DNA of 64,000 nt, from positions 3,188,001-3,252,000 of the forward strand of contig NC_062246.1 of NCBI RefSeq assembly GCF_905475465.1. The letters are read 5' to 3'. The notes below the pieces were generated by a model. That model ran no database searches, was not told where the DNA came from, and was given only the letters and a program-made list of their open reading frames with translations. Made by a program: the position numbers and the translations under genes. Shown here one piece after another: positions 42,723-55,164 of this stretch. The stretch's first letter is position 1, and the number at the start of each line of letters is the position of its first letter. The DNA comes from Pieris napi (Eukaryota; Arthropoda; Insecta; Lepidoptera; Pieridae).

Positions 42723-44639
42723 AAACACGTGTTGTTTAAAAATCACCTAAAAGTATTTTTGGTAATAAAGATATTAATATGTTGCGCGTTTGTTACAGTT
42801 AATATAGCAACACTGGCTTATGGCATGGAAGTAGGCTGGATTTCCCCAATGACCAAAATCCTTCAGTCTGAATCTTCGCCTATGGGATATCCTTTATCGG
42901 ATAATGTGATATCATGGGTAGCAAGCGTTCTCTGTATAGCTGGAAGCTTGGGAGTAATATTTTTTTCATACTTAGCTGACAAAATTGGAAGGAAGTGGGC
43001 AATCATAGCATTATTAGTTCCACAAACGGTAATATTCTAAAGTAAATATTCCGACTAATCTAAATTAAAAATTTTCATGGTTTACTTCGATTAATGTGAA
43101 ATATCTATGGAGAAATATTAGTCCAAAGTACAAATGAAATGAATACTTCATATACCTACAATAAATTTTATACTAAGGTTATGTTTGACAAATTATAAAT
43201 TTTACTAATTTTCTAGATGTCTTTGACTTTGAGGTTACTTTCTCCAACTGTAAGGGCTCTCGTAATTGCCAGAATACTAGCAGGAATCACCGGTGGAGGT
43301 TGCTTTACTGTAATCCCAATGTATGTCAAAGAAATTAGCCAAGAAAGTCTAACGGGCGTTTTGGTATCTCAGCAAGTTTTATTTCAAAACATTGGTATTT
43401 TGATAATGTACACTATTGGTATTTACTTGGATTATTACTCTACACTATGGATTATATCTGTTTTACCGGTCATCACTTTATTACTGCTGTTAAAAGCCCC
43501 TGAATCGCCGGCATTCTTGGTGAAGCAACAGAAGATCCATGTAAGAATAATATAAACTTAATGTCAGTAGTTCTTTACAATATTTTGATTAAATACTAAC
43601 GTAATTGATTCGCTTTACAGGAAGCCTATAAAGTTGTAGCACTGCTTCGAGGTTTAGAAAGCAATGACAAGAGAGTAGAAAATGAAGTAGAAAGTATGCA
43701 AAGACAAGATGATGAATTTAAAGCAATGCCACATTTAAATCTTCTAACTATATGTAAGGAAAAATTCCTTAATTTAATTAACCTAAAATTCCATATTTAT
43801 CTGTATTTATTATTTGATTTTAACAGTAAAGGACGATGCATGGCGTAAGGGCGTAATAATAACATTGATTTTTTTCACAATACAATCATTCAACGGAGCG
43901 GTGGCCATAGTGACTTTTGGTGTAACAATTCTTCAGTCAACTGGTGTGGAGTTCAATATTGATCCAGAATTCCAAGCCCTTAGTTTTCCAGTCATTATGA
44001 TAATAGCTTCTCTTTTACTGACAGTAGTGGTTGAGAAGTTTGGTAGAAAGGTAATTAATATATTATTACTATTGAAGCTTTTTCGTATACACAGTAATTT
44101 GAACTATATCCTCATCAACTTATTGTTTACAGATTTTGTTAATAGGCGCATTCACAATATCAGCAGTAGCATTACTGTCACTTGCAATAGCATTGCTATT
44201 AAGACTTTATGGAGGATCTTTACCGAACTGGCTACCTATTGTATCTCTTATGACTTCCGTTGCTATGTTTTATGGTAGTATAACACCTTTAACATACATT
44301 GTTACCACAGAGATGTTTGTGTTCCAGGTAACAGTTGCATTCATTTTGTTTCAACTGTCTTTTTATGACCGATTATTTACTTTATTTTTATTTCAGATTC
44401 GTGCCAAATTAATGGGTTTAGTCTGTTCGTATTGCTGGATTACATTTTTCATACCACTCACAATTTACACGCCAATTACAAATATGTTTGGTGCATACAC
44501 GAGTTTCTTTATTTTTGGAATTTTTAATGTAATAGGTTTAGTATTCACAATATTATACATCCCAGAGACAAAAGGAAAGAGTGATGAGGAGATCAGAACG
44601 GTGATAGTAGGACGAAGAAGAATAGATGATTCTATATGA
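42723..44639 (+). CDS. Facilitated trehalose transporter Tret1-like sugar transporter (MFS), six coding exons
   Basis: Moves trehalose or another sugar down its gradient across the plasma membrane; substrate inferred. Exons by GT-AG sites: to 43028, 43217-43540, 43621-43753, 43827-44050, 44133-44327, 44397-44639 (stop TGA). Introns are 69-188 nt; phases join correctly (0,0,1,0,0), giving ~472 residues, the family's usual size for 12 membrane helices. Motifs: YLADKIGRK (81-89), ARILAGITGGG (118-128), PESPAF (195-200), EKFGRK (322-327), PETKGK (448-453). Divergent points: helix 7 has QSFNGA instead of QQxSGxN, and TPLTYIVTTEMF replaces the GPxPW...E motif, so specificity may have shifted. Start undecided: GTG at 42729 is not credible. 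An in-frame ATG at 42690 is cut off by TAG at 42720, or an upstream exon splices in after that TAG. The first in-frame ATG after the TAG, at the YGMEVGW segment, would lose helix 1. Confidence 0.9.
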
Positions 44640-44854
44640 CATTTAGTAAAACGTGATTTATGTGACCGCTATCTCATTAGGAATGTTAAGAAAATTTGGC
44701 TAACGATTCATTGGAACAATGTGGATAAGTGCCGTGGATATAATAGCATTAAATAATATGGTTTCTGTATTATTTAACGTTGAGATAGTCCTCATAGACT
44801 GAAATGAAAATGAACTGGGTGAAATTACTGATTTATATAGATTCTAATTTATTG

Positions 44855-44860
44855 AATAAA
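44855..44860 (+). terminator. Polyadenylation signal of the transporter gene
   Basis: First AATAAA after the stop codon, about 215 nt downstream, overlapping a second AATAAA four bases on. Confidence 0.6.
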
Positions 44861-46856
44861 TAAATAATCGTAATATATTTCTGTGTATCGTTTTCTATTT
44901 GGTAAAATACAAACTTAAATATAACCTTATACACAAACAAAAGACGCTAATAATTTATAAGCTTTCTACTTATATTGAAAGACTTTGTTGTTGTGAGAAA
45001 ATAGTTCTATCATATTAAATTAATTGTTGGTTTCATGAATTGAAAATTTTCCTTGTTTTATGTAAATGATTTAGAAACTTCTTGAATTTCTCCTCGGTTT
45101 TATAGCTTTGGCCATGTCGTAAACTTGTGAAGGCTTCGTTCACGAAAGTTTTTGACAGAAATAATTTTTGTCACAATATTACTTATATTAAATTATTTAA
45201 GAGAATTAAAAAAACATTGGATGATGAAAACATGGAATGCTTTTTTAATTTGAAGCAATGTATTAAAAAGTTATTTGGCTAGTTTAATAAATAATTACAT
45301 GAACAAGTTTTTCCTTGTTTATTAGTTAACACCTTTCACTAACTTTTTTTAACTTAAAAAGGCTTTTTAAAAAAGGCCTAAATGAAAATTACTTAGATCG
45401 ATGAAGTTTCATTACTTGCCTAGCCTGTTGACTAATTTAAATTTAATTCCACTTTCTGCCACTCTCAAACCCGAAACGAAACTCATCAAACTGTCAATAT
45501 GGCGTCGGCAAACCACATATTTGATGGTGTTTTCCAAATTTTCATGAAAAACAACAAGTACAATGGAAGAGTGTAGTGACAATACTAATGTGAATTTGAC
45601 CTAAGCAATTTAATTTTAATATTTTTTATGTTATATGTTTATCTTTTTAATTTCTGCCAAATAATGACTTTATCGTACGAATGGCCTAAGCATAAGCCAG
45701 CCAGTTTATTAAATGTTGTAACAAATGCTACGGCTGAATATCTTTCAGGCCGTTAGTTAACGGCGCCGTTTAGTTTAAAGGCTAGGCTGTTAATTGAACG
45801 GCTAATTAAGCTAGTTGGCTGCGACATATACAAAAAATGGTCGGCAGTGACGAGGTTCTTACCTCCCATGGTATCCCATGGAAAAATCCTAAATAGAAGT
45901 AAATAGGAGTAGCTATGCCCATCTTCTACCTACTAGGTAGTGCACCGAAGCGTTTTAAGCGTAACAAGGTAGAATACGAGAGCGACCCCAGTGTCTCTCT
46001 ACCCGAACAACCAAGAATCTAACCCCGAAACGAAACACGAACTACCAGAGATGGTTTTAATGGCTCTTTCTGAACCAGACTCTGAATAGCAGAGAATCTT
46101 ATATGGGTCGAGTACCACATACCCCAGCTGCTTTCGAGAGTAGGGCATGCGCATATCGGATATTAAAAAAAACAGGAAAGTGACTCGTGCAAAAATTACG
46201 ATTTGATTATGAAAACATTGTTCCACTTGAAAGTGGAAGTATGAATACTTCAGACTTGGAAAATAATCTTTTATATTTAGCGATGCTAATATCTCTTAGT
46301 ATATATTCACTGAATGGTGAAGCTTGACGGTTAACCAGGTCGTAGGGCACTTGAAAGTTAATCAAATGTAAAATAATTGCTCGTGTAGTCCTCTTTCGCA
46401 CCCCTTACTTCACTTTAATCATTCGTCTGTGAGCTAATATCATTAATAAAGCATATAATTTGTACTATTTTTACGACACCTGAGAAATAATTTTCTATAA
46501 AAATGCTTCGTTTACATAGAACATGTGTATCGATTTATGAATTAAATTTCTAACTCGTGAGATTTATTTAATTACAGCATTTTTAAATTATCATAAAAAA
46601 TCTGAATTTTTTTTATAAAAGATAAATTTAAATAAAAATCGCCTATGACGTGACACGTACATACATTCCGAATTCTATGTACGATATAGTACATTTAGTT
46701 TTGTAGAAGCTGGAGATAGTCTCGAAAATACGTTCGATCCCCACTATAGATGATTAAAGTTATCTTTGGTTGACACGATTACATTTAAATAAATGGTTTT
46801 ATACATACATCTTTGTGTATTGTAATAAGATGGCTTACTGTTTTTTTATATAGTCA
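44861..46856. other. Intergenic; one 25-codon ATG frame at 45500-45577
   Basis: TCAATATGGCGTCGGC opens a short frame (MASANHIFDGVFQIF...) in a CpG-richer patch and stops after 25 codons; no donor site seen. The palindrome AACGGCGCCGTT lies near 45759. Nothing else recognised. Confidence 0.3.
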
Positions 46857-46970
46857 GTGATCAGTCTTTCGGTCTTAGAAATGCCGGTTTTCACATATTA
46901 TTTTGCACCGTACAAGCATATGCATACATAGAAGGTCCAATTGGTCAAAGACACGACCTTGGGTTTAAAA
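46857..46970 (-). mobile_element. Degenerate Metulj-like SINE fragment
   Basis: GATCAGTCTTTCGGTCTTAG, ATGCCGGTTTTCACA, CACCGTACAAGC, ACATAGAAGGTCCAATTGG and ACACGACCTTGGG keep family order, with many gaps. Confidence 0.5.
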
Positions 46971-48562
46971 ACAAGCTTAGAGCCAATATATCAGGTTTGA
47001 TTTGTTGTATTTGATAAACAAACAATTTGTTGATACAATCTTAATATCAATTAAAATATCTTTGTGTTTTCTTAAAAATACATATTGAAATATAAGTGTC
47101 GACTAATAAATTATCAAGTCTTCATAATCTTATTATGTGTGTACTTGTATCCTTTTCGAGTGGTTTTCCATAAAAAAATCATCAGTCCAAGTGAAAAAAG
47201 TTAAGATTATAAATAGGAAAGATTTATTTTTGTTAGTTTGAATACACCCAAAAAACTACCGATTCGAAAATTCTTTCAACGTTGAATACAACATTATTTC
47301 TTCTTATTATGGGCTAAGTTTGTTCCAATATTTTAAAAAGTAAAAGTCCAAAGTGACTATTAAAATTAAGCAGAGAATTTGTATATGCATTTAATGTTAT
47401 ATCGAACAATATAGTAACTTCACATTCAATATCATTAATCAATTTTCAAGTAGTTATATGTGAACTCGGTTCAGGTACGTGTATTACTAACTGCAAACTA
47501 ACGGTCTATAGGCAAGTTTATCGAAGGTACTATCGACAAATTAATTTTAGTTTCCAAGCAGAACAGTTGGCAACATCGTAGTTTAATAATGCAGGTATCA
47601 TCTAGTCTAGTAACTGTTTATAATGAAGACTTAAGTGATTTTCTAAGCCAATAGGCATAATGTACGCGGGCGCGAGAAGCGATGTGGATAGTTTTAACGA
47701 CGGAAAAAATTGCGGAGTTTATTTTCAGTATATTGACGATCATAGGAGCACATATTATAACCAATATTTAGAGATACAGGACATAGGCATGCCCTCCGAG
47801 TTTTATCGTTAAAATTTTTGTATGTTTAAAATAGTATTTCTATTATTAGTTGTGAAAAAGTTTTCTTTATGAATTAAGGGTGACATCGTATACAGAAAAC
47901 TTACATATAACATAGAATAAACGATACATTACATTTTTTCGTTTGATTATTACTAATATATTATATATTTATATATTAAATAAATAAAAATGAATCGCAA
48001 AATGAGAAAGGTTTTATGGAGACAAAAGTCGGAAAAAATAAATAAAAATCATGTTTAGTCAATTGATCGATATTAAATAACAATACATGTTAAAACAATA
48101 TTAATAATTGTTTAAGTTTAAACACAAAAACTTTATACCTATGTTAGATAATAATTAATCAAAAAATGTGTTTTTCTGAAGATTTAAAATCTTTCTTACA
48201 CTATTAAAATACGTTATTAGCGGTACAAAAATAAATAATAATAACTTTTAAATTTAAAAATAAATGCAATAGACGTTCTATTCGCTCTTTAATATTATTT
48301 CCACTGCTATCCGCCCTGCTTATATAGAAGTTAAATACTTAAACATTAATTTTGAAAATCTAGTGTTTGAATCGGAATCATAGAACAAAAGTAGTTGTTT
48401 GTAATAATTACAATATTTTTAAATAGAAATAGTTTCTAGTCTAGTTTAACCAGTTTTGTAATAGTTATTTACAATAATATATATATTTAATTACTGTTGG
48501 GTTGACAAATTAGTACTCAGTGATTTAATTTAGTATTTTCTGTTATAGTATAATATAATAAA
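46971..48562. other. AT-rich intergenic sequence
   Basis: A small CpG patch at 47665-47710 (ACGCGGGCGCGAGAAGCG) has no further content. Nothing else seen. Confidence 0.4.
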
Positions 48563-48846
48563 TGGGACAGTTCTCGCCACGATCTCATAAACCTCTCGTT
48601 GTCCTAGGCGCAACAGACAGTCCCTTTTGCAGAGGCTGTTTCAGAATCAGTCACCCATGTCGTCCTGGAATGCGTAGCTGTGGCATCCCAACGAACAGAA
48701 ATCCTCGGAGCAGTGAGGTCAGTCCGTGACGCCTGCGAAGTGTCCAGAATAGTTTTGAGCTACTGGAAGGAGCTAGGCCGGCCTAATTAGTCAGGACTTT
48801 ACAAACAACGTACCAAATGGGCTTAGACTATAGGTTCAATAAATAT
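48563..48846 (+). pseudogene. LINE 3' fragment: C-terminal residues plus 3' UTR (copy A), frameshifted
   Basis: One frame gives KPLVVLGATDSPFCRGC; after a shift near 48645 another gives ESVTHVVLECVAVASQRTEI, LGAVRSVRDACEVSRIVL and WKELGRPN-stop. The FCxxC...H....C spacing is the zinc-binding tail that follows RNase H in R1/I-type LINEs. The UTR continues GTCAGGACTTTACAAACAAC and ends by TTCAATAAATATG. It is a dead, 5'-truncated copy of the same family as 28196-28352. Confidence 0.72.
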
Positions 48847-49428
48847 GAGTTTAAAAGTAAGAACTTAAACGCAAGCGAAAATAAGCTTAATATGCCAGTT
48901 TTTAAGTTCCCTGGATCTTGTTTTTTGCGTAAGGCGTTAATTTTTTTTTTTTTTATGAATCCCGTCTAAGAAGAAACAATAAGCATTCTTTCTCTTTTAT
49001 TTTAAACACATGTAAGATATAATTTAAAAAATATATTATACGAAAACATATAAAAATCGTCTAAAAACGACGCATATTTATCTTCTAAAGAAATTCAAAT
49101 GAGTATCATTGTACGCGACGGAAATAAACCCAGCCTTTATGAAACAGTAACATGATACAGAATTTTTCCTTTCCTGTTTACTTCTCATTCTAATGTATGA
49201 TTCAAATATGTAATAATGGACACGAAAAACCTTCTGCGCAATTTAGTCAGAAGCTAGACTTTGTGTAGAAATGTATTAGTAATTACGTAATGTTACCCTC
49301 TTCATTAAAAATAAATCGGTCTGACTGCACCGTTATCACTAGTACTAACCCAATTGGACCGAAAGAGACAAAAGAAAACTTAGGTTAAAATAACGAGGTT
49401 AATGCAGCAAAACCCCACATATATAAAA
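48847..49428. other. AT-rich intergenic sequence
   Basis: No feature seen. Confidence 0.4.
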
Positions 49429-49735
49429 GTCAAAATCATTTATTCATGTAGGTAACACAATGGTATGAACGTCAAAAAATACATTAAATGCTTCTAATTT
49501 TACTTTTACTGCCAGTTCTCAAGGGCGTAGAACGGAAGAGAAGAACTGGCAATAAACTCTCCGCCAATCTTTTTAAAGTTTTTTGTTTTACACAACGTTT
49601 GTAAGGAGCTGCAACCATTACACCATGTTCCACATGATATCTTAAGTATTAAATAATAATAAAATAAATTAAAAACAAAGATTTGTCCTATATCAGCAGG
49701 AGGCATGGTGAAATAGGAGCACGCACTTACGGAAC
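49429..49735 (-). repeat. AATAAATGATTTTGAC-family dispersed repeat, best copy
   Basis: AAAAGTCAAAATCATTTATT, TACTGCCAGTTCTCAAGGGC, GTAGAACGGAAGAGAAGAAC, CTGGCAATAAACTCTCCGCC, ACACAACGTTTGTAAGGAGC and CAGGAGGCATGGTGAAATAG. The whole string aligns with 6869-7185 and, reversed, with 62398-62605. Confidence 0.75.
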
Positions 49736-50134
49736 AACACGCAATAATTATAAAATAATATCATAAAATAAACAAATTTTAATCACCGCGGTCGTCACGT
49801 CAAATTGATATAACTATTCGTAGTCAACAGAGAAAATAATTAACATTCATTCAATAATTTTAATTACAAACCGTCATAAACGTGCTTTACATTTTAATTT
49901 CACATCGGTATGACGCGAATTTTTGTAACGAGCCGCGTCCAAGCAAAATATTCTATTAAAAATGTATAAACAACCGTTGAAGCAAAAATAACGCGTCTAC
50001 GTCGCTCCCGCACAGATTTTCACATACGATTCAACGCGTATTGAAACTATTTGTGGACATGCAAAAACGAATTTGCATAGTTTTTAACACAGTTTCGGTT
50101 CAAGCTTTTTTGCGTTAGCGTAAAATCTGTGAAA
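49736..50134. other. CpG-enriched sequence upstream of a candidate first exon
   Basis: TAACGCGTCTACGTCGCTCC, GATTCAACGCGTATTG and TTGCGTTAGCGTAAAATC give an unusual CpG density for this region and no repeat match in the window. It could be promoter and 5' UTR of the exon at 50135. Confidence 0.3.
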
Positions 50135-50201
50135 ATGTTTAATCACACAAGCAGCTCCATCAAAAGTTCGAGTTACGAAACGCGCAATACCAAGCCGAGA
50201 T
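50135..50201 (+). CDS. Candidate first coding exon, unidentified gene
   Basis: ATG with A at -3 opens MFNHTSSSIKSSSYETRNTK and ends at T|GTAAGTACC, a near-consensus 5' splice site (phase 1). The 22 residues are Ser/Thr-rich and polar. No downstream exon was identified with confidence; a compatible short block (TTTATTTAG|TGCGATT to TTTAAG|GTAATT, 54348-54414) exists but the joined product means nothing to me. Supporting points are the start context, donor strength and CpG-rich upstream DNA. A chance arrangement is quite possible. Confidence 0.3.
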
Positions 50202-51009
50202 GTAAGTACCTAACTATCTAATCTAGCGGCGTTGAACCATTAGGAATTCTTATTGAAAAGATTCTCTGTGAATCATAGGTAAAAAGCAGAAACTATCTAC
50301 AATGATTGAATGGTGAAGGTACTTTGTTTCTAGAGAGCATTGTTGTGTTGTGTATTTCCGCGTTTTTCTAGTTCATTGTCACAAAGCTGATACAAAAATA
50401 ACAACGCGGAGCGTTGAGCATGGTAAATGAGATTTCAACACACGATTATTTTGCCATTATAAGTATTTCTGATAAAACAATTTATGTAAATATAATTTAG
50501 AATATAATTTATATAATACCAGTCTTCAATGATTATTGATTTTATTGAAAATAGACAGTCTTTTGTTATATTTAATATCGGTGTATTATTTCTTTGTTCA
50601 TAGCGCAAAATAAGCATATGCCTGGATCTCGTACTCGCCAAGCCATATTATAAATCAATTATAATTTAACTCTTCAATAGCGTACATAAATTAATAAATA
50701 AGTAATAACCATTTAAGATATAATTGTATGTTTGCATTTCAAAACTCTTCTTCACTGCGTTTTGAGAGTTACAGGCGTGAAAAGAGAATTTCACATTAAT
50801 CAACCTTGTTTTATTTAAGTGCACTTCTGTGTCCGGTCGGAGCAAAAATATTTGTCGTTTTTACTCACTATTAAGACTGTCTTATTGTTTATCCTTGAAC
50901 GCCCAAGAGTATAAAAAGAACGTCTTAAATTTGTTGTGTGACAATTTGGTTAATAAAACCTCTGAAATATTATAATAATTAATAATTAGTATTTAAATGA
51001 ATAACTATG
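50202..51009. other. AT-rich intergenic or intronic sequence
   Basis: No feature seen. Confidence 0.35.
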
Positions 51010-51190
51010 GAATCGGCTCGGGGGGGGGGGGGGCTTCCCTCAGAGATACGACCTTCAAATGTTCAAAAAGCGAGCCTCCCTCAAAGGCCGGCAACGCACC
51101 CACTAAAAATGGGTGTCTATGGGCTGCGTAGACTGCCATTTTTGTTCGTCCCGCAAGCTCGTTTGCCCCCCTATTATATAAAAAAAAAAA
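51010..51190 (-). repeat. Variant of the dispersed GGCCGGCAACGC repeat with a G14 end
   Basis: CCTCAAAGGCCGGCAACGCA, AATGGGTGTCTATGGGCTGC and GCTCGTTTGCCCCCCTATTA resemble the CAGGAGGCTCACCTGATG family, reverse orientation, but with a different left part. A run of 14 G (51020-51033) lies at one end and an A-rich tract (51180-51203) at the other. Confidence 0.55.
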
Positions 51191-53950
51191 AGAAAAAAAA
51201 AGAATTTTAAATGTTTGGTTCCTGTGGCATTTGAATTTGCTCCCTGTATTATGTGTAGAACTGTTTTTTTTGTATTATATACATATGGTAGAACTAATAC
51301 TAAATTGCGTTTCATATGTATAACAATCAAATGTATGACGAGAAATATTTATATCAATTCACTCAAAGAACATTTCAACTCATCTACGAATTTTCATGTC
51401 AAATTGGTCAACGTCTGATTTAATGATACATGGATAAACCAATATAAATGTTAATAATATTTTTGCAAGTAATACATATACGTATTAAATTAATTTGTCT
51501 TACAAATCCATAAAAATCACAATTGCTAAAATAACTCAAACCGTTGAGGAATGTAACATATTCACGTATACGATCAAGTGTTATTTTAAAAAAAAACCTT
51601 TATAACCATTAACTCTTAATGGAACATTAATTATGATAGACGTACAGTACAGTATAGTCAAAAAAAAATCGCACAGTAACTAGTTTCAAATATTAAGACA
51701 TTCGTAAAATATCTCGAAACTCTAGGTATGAATAAAATGTCGTTGTTTCAGCTCTGAGTTGAAATCTTCGCTACATAACTTAAGTTAGGGATTTCAGAAA
51801 ATGCCAGTAGAATTGTACGCCTTTCTCGCTTATATATTAAATTCTATGGTTTCTATTGCTTTGTAGTTGGTGTAAACGGAATCCCAAATATTTGGTGTTT
51901 TCCCAATTTGGACGGAATTAAACCTACTGCTAATTCATGTCAAAGACAGAATAAAGTAGATTCCATTGTCGTGGGATGCGACAAGCGTATTTTTAATTTG
52001 ATTTTTTCTTCGTGTACTATCCGTGGAAATATTGAGAATCCGCTTAGATAAATAGGTGCGGTGCTATTTCGTCTACCGTAATACTTGGGTTTGAATTAAG
52101 ATCACTTAAACTCCATTTAAATAATAAAAACAAGTTATATTTCTTATTAATTTTCCGATGAAATATTTATTCCCATACTCTATCTTTAATATACATTATC
52201 AAGTCGCTAGTAAGATTTGAACCGTTTTAGACATACAAGAGTCACATGAAGCGCTGTCTGAATCTTCTCTAAGAATATTAGAACACGTACGTGTTTATTT
52301 AAATTCAAAATGTGTGTTTTCAATAATTTTGTTGAACTATACTGTGGACTGTAGATCCATAGGTCGCTGGTTCATATCCGGCTCGAAGGACCAATGTTCG
52401 GGGTTGGGATAAATTATTAAGATATTTAAAGGGATAATTATTTATTTTATGAGCAATGGACTAAACTAGTGGGGTGAGATGAGATTAAGAGTCGCGCCCG
52501 GTACGAGGTCTGAATGCCGACTAACTTAAGTGAATATAATAAAATATAATCGAAATGAACACACAAGCAAATCATATTGCATGGTGTCATTTACATTGCA
52601 AATACCTGCACGGTTGTAAATCGTACAGTGTCATTTTACTTTTTTATTACGTATATATTAAGAGTTTTACAGTCCTATAAACAATGTCCATTAGATTTCA
52701 AAATATAGAAAATAGTACTCAATTCTACAAAATACATAGTCATTTTATAGTGTAAGGAATGCATAATTGGAATGCATACACTGCATGGAGAGGAAACACT
52801 TCGCGGTTTACCGCTGACCACCTATTCCATTAATGTTCCACATAATTCTTCAATATCGTAATAATACGTAATGGAAGTCTATTGGAAAAATTAAAAAACG
52901 CCGTTAGCATAGTGTCTGGGCCTCTCCATACTGTTGGACGATAGTATTTACTTTTAAAAATAGCTCTTTGTTCAAAATTATTGTTCTCTGTTTACTTTCT
53001 GTATGTATTCCTGTGTTTATTTTCCTGTTCTGTAGCCAGATGCTTACAGTACGTTTAATTATAGTTAAGTTTGTAATATTCACTAACATATTATATACGT
53101 AAAATTACGTTAATTTGTTGAATACTTAGTAAATAAACATATAATATAATATATACAACCATAGTAAGGAAAATGATTTAAAACAAAATAATATATGCAC
53201 AATATGTTCTAGTACATTTTTTAATTTGATTTCGTGTATGTGGTGAAATTATTAATAATTCACCATGTATCTGTTTTCTCAATTTAATGTAAATGCGTGC
53301 TACTTCCCGCTGATGCTCAGTGATTGTTACTTTATTATTATCATATTTAGATTTTGTTGTTGTTTTGTTTACCCGTGGCTGTTCAACTTATGGTTATTAA
53401 GTAAAATATATGTAACGTAACTAATTTTAGGTTACATAACTCTAGGCTCGACTTTTTTAATAAAAGTATTATAAAGCTCAGAGCAGATAAAATTCTATTG
53501 TACTAATGTAATCATTTTATCTAATTAAATTACCTCAGTGATAAAATTGTGAAAAGCGAGACGTTTTTGGAAAAATCACTGGCCCCAAAACCTTTATTAT
53601 GTTAGTTCACTCAACATCTTTTTCTACAAAAGTTGGAATACTTTGTTTAAGATTTCTATTGTCTTTAAAGACATTTCGGTTGAGGTGCAAGTTATAAGAA
53701 AATTTCGTGCTTACTTGAGATGTAATGTTGCTTGCGTGAAATGTCCGTAGATTTTAATCATTATTTTAATATTATATATTGTATGCATACGATAAAAGAT
53801 TATAAAAGAACATTTTTAAAATTATTAATTTCATACTCTCCTTTCATACTCTGCTTTAAGAAAAACGAATTAATCGATAATAATTTAAAATAGGTATTGA
53901 TAGATATTTTAATACGTACATTTTTTTTAACATTTTTCTAGCCATGTTAA
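51191..53950. other. AT-rich intergenic sequence; tRNA-like scrap near 52345-52395
   Basis: GGTCGCTGGTTCATATCCGG recalls a pol III B box and may be an old SINE head. No body or second copy is visible. Confidence 0.3.
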
Positions 53951-54312
53951 GTGAGCACTCACACTCACTCATTCCACTAGGCCTAAAGGCCTGCATTCAC
54001 TTTGAATAGTGCGAGTGCAAGTGATTAGTAATTTAGGATGATTAGTGCAGGTGTGTAGTGCAAGTAGTGTCCAATTATTGTTTAGTGGCTCTGTTAATTA
54101 AATTCAGTTGTCGATAGTTTGGCAGGCACGCTGCGAATGAAGGAAGGGCGCACGCGGTTTCACTACTCGCAGTTCACTCGCAAAAAAATAGAACACGCTT
54201 CTAATCACTTTACTACGCAGCCAACCAATCACCTGCACTAATCAGTCGCTGTCCACAATTGTTTTCTCCTAATCACTAATCACCTGCACTAATCACTTGC
54301 ACTAATAACTTA
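53951..54312. repeat. Foldback MITE with repeated GATTAGTGCAGGTG motifs
   Basis: The left arm has GTGCAAGTGATTAGT and GATTAGTGCAGGTG (about 54012-54053). The right arm carries the same motifs inverted (CACCTGCACTAATCA near 54231 and 54279, ACTTGCACTAAT near 54294). Between the arms is a CG-rich core (GAAGGAAGGGCGCACGCGGT, CTACTCGCAGTTCACTCGC). Arms pair imperfectly because motif number differs. Subterminal repeated motifs of this kind are typical of hAT-like MITEs. Exact ends unclear. Confidence 0.65.
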
Positions 54313-55160
54313 CGTTATAAGTAAATTTATTTAGTAATCATTTTATTTAGTGCGATTAGGTCTGCCGTTGCTTGCTACCTTTAATCTATACCATATACGT
54401 ATAAAATCCTTTAAGGTAATTTTTACATACATTAGATACGCAAGCAAAGCGGCAGGCAGTAAAGTTTTGGCGAACAGATTCGCTATAAAATTAAAAAGTC
54501 TAATACTTCAGACCACACAAAGGATTTATCACGAGCGTGTAAAGGTGCGCTTGTTATCGCGGTCTGTTCTTTAGATACGACTTGAGTCGTTATTTGAGGG
54601 CAGCTATTATTTTAAATTATTTGCTTTATCCGGTTATTGTTAGGGCTATCTTTTATAAAACATTTATTTATAAGTATACAAATATAATTGCCACGTGTGA
54701 CATAGTTAGGTAAATACGCATGAACGTCAAAATTTAAAAAAAAAGTATTCCGACTTTTAAGTAATTAGTATTGTCTATAATCATTGGTATTATAGTAAGT
54801 CTTGGTGTACGTGATAAACATCAGAAGAAAATAGAAAACTAATAATAATAATTTAAATCCTTATAAAAAAACCTTATAAAAAACATTTTAAATGTTAGTC
54901 TAAATGAGTACAAACCCTATAAGGTGTTAGTATTGGTCAGGGTTGTATGTTACCTACATACATCACTTATGTATGATTATATTAGCATAATCACAATATT
55001 TCTACTTTTATACTTTACTCAATGTAGTAATTAATAATAACATAACTAAAAAAATTTAACAAGTAAATAAAAAATCTTGCTAATAGTAATCACGTCTCTG
55101 ATCGAGTTTATTTGATATCCATAAACTTGTAACCAATGTATCCCTTTTATAATATATGTT
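54313..55160. other. Intergenic; unassigned 75-codon plus frame
   Basis: 54350-54574 is open and basic (YASKAAGSKVLANRFAIKLK). No family recognised. Confidence 0.25.
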
Positions 55161-55164
55161 AATT

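Noticed and set aside
42729..42731. GTG as start codon of the transporter
   Set aside because: Nuclear insect genes very rarely start at GTG; the position is only the first alternative start after the TAG.
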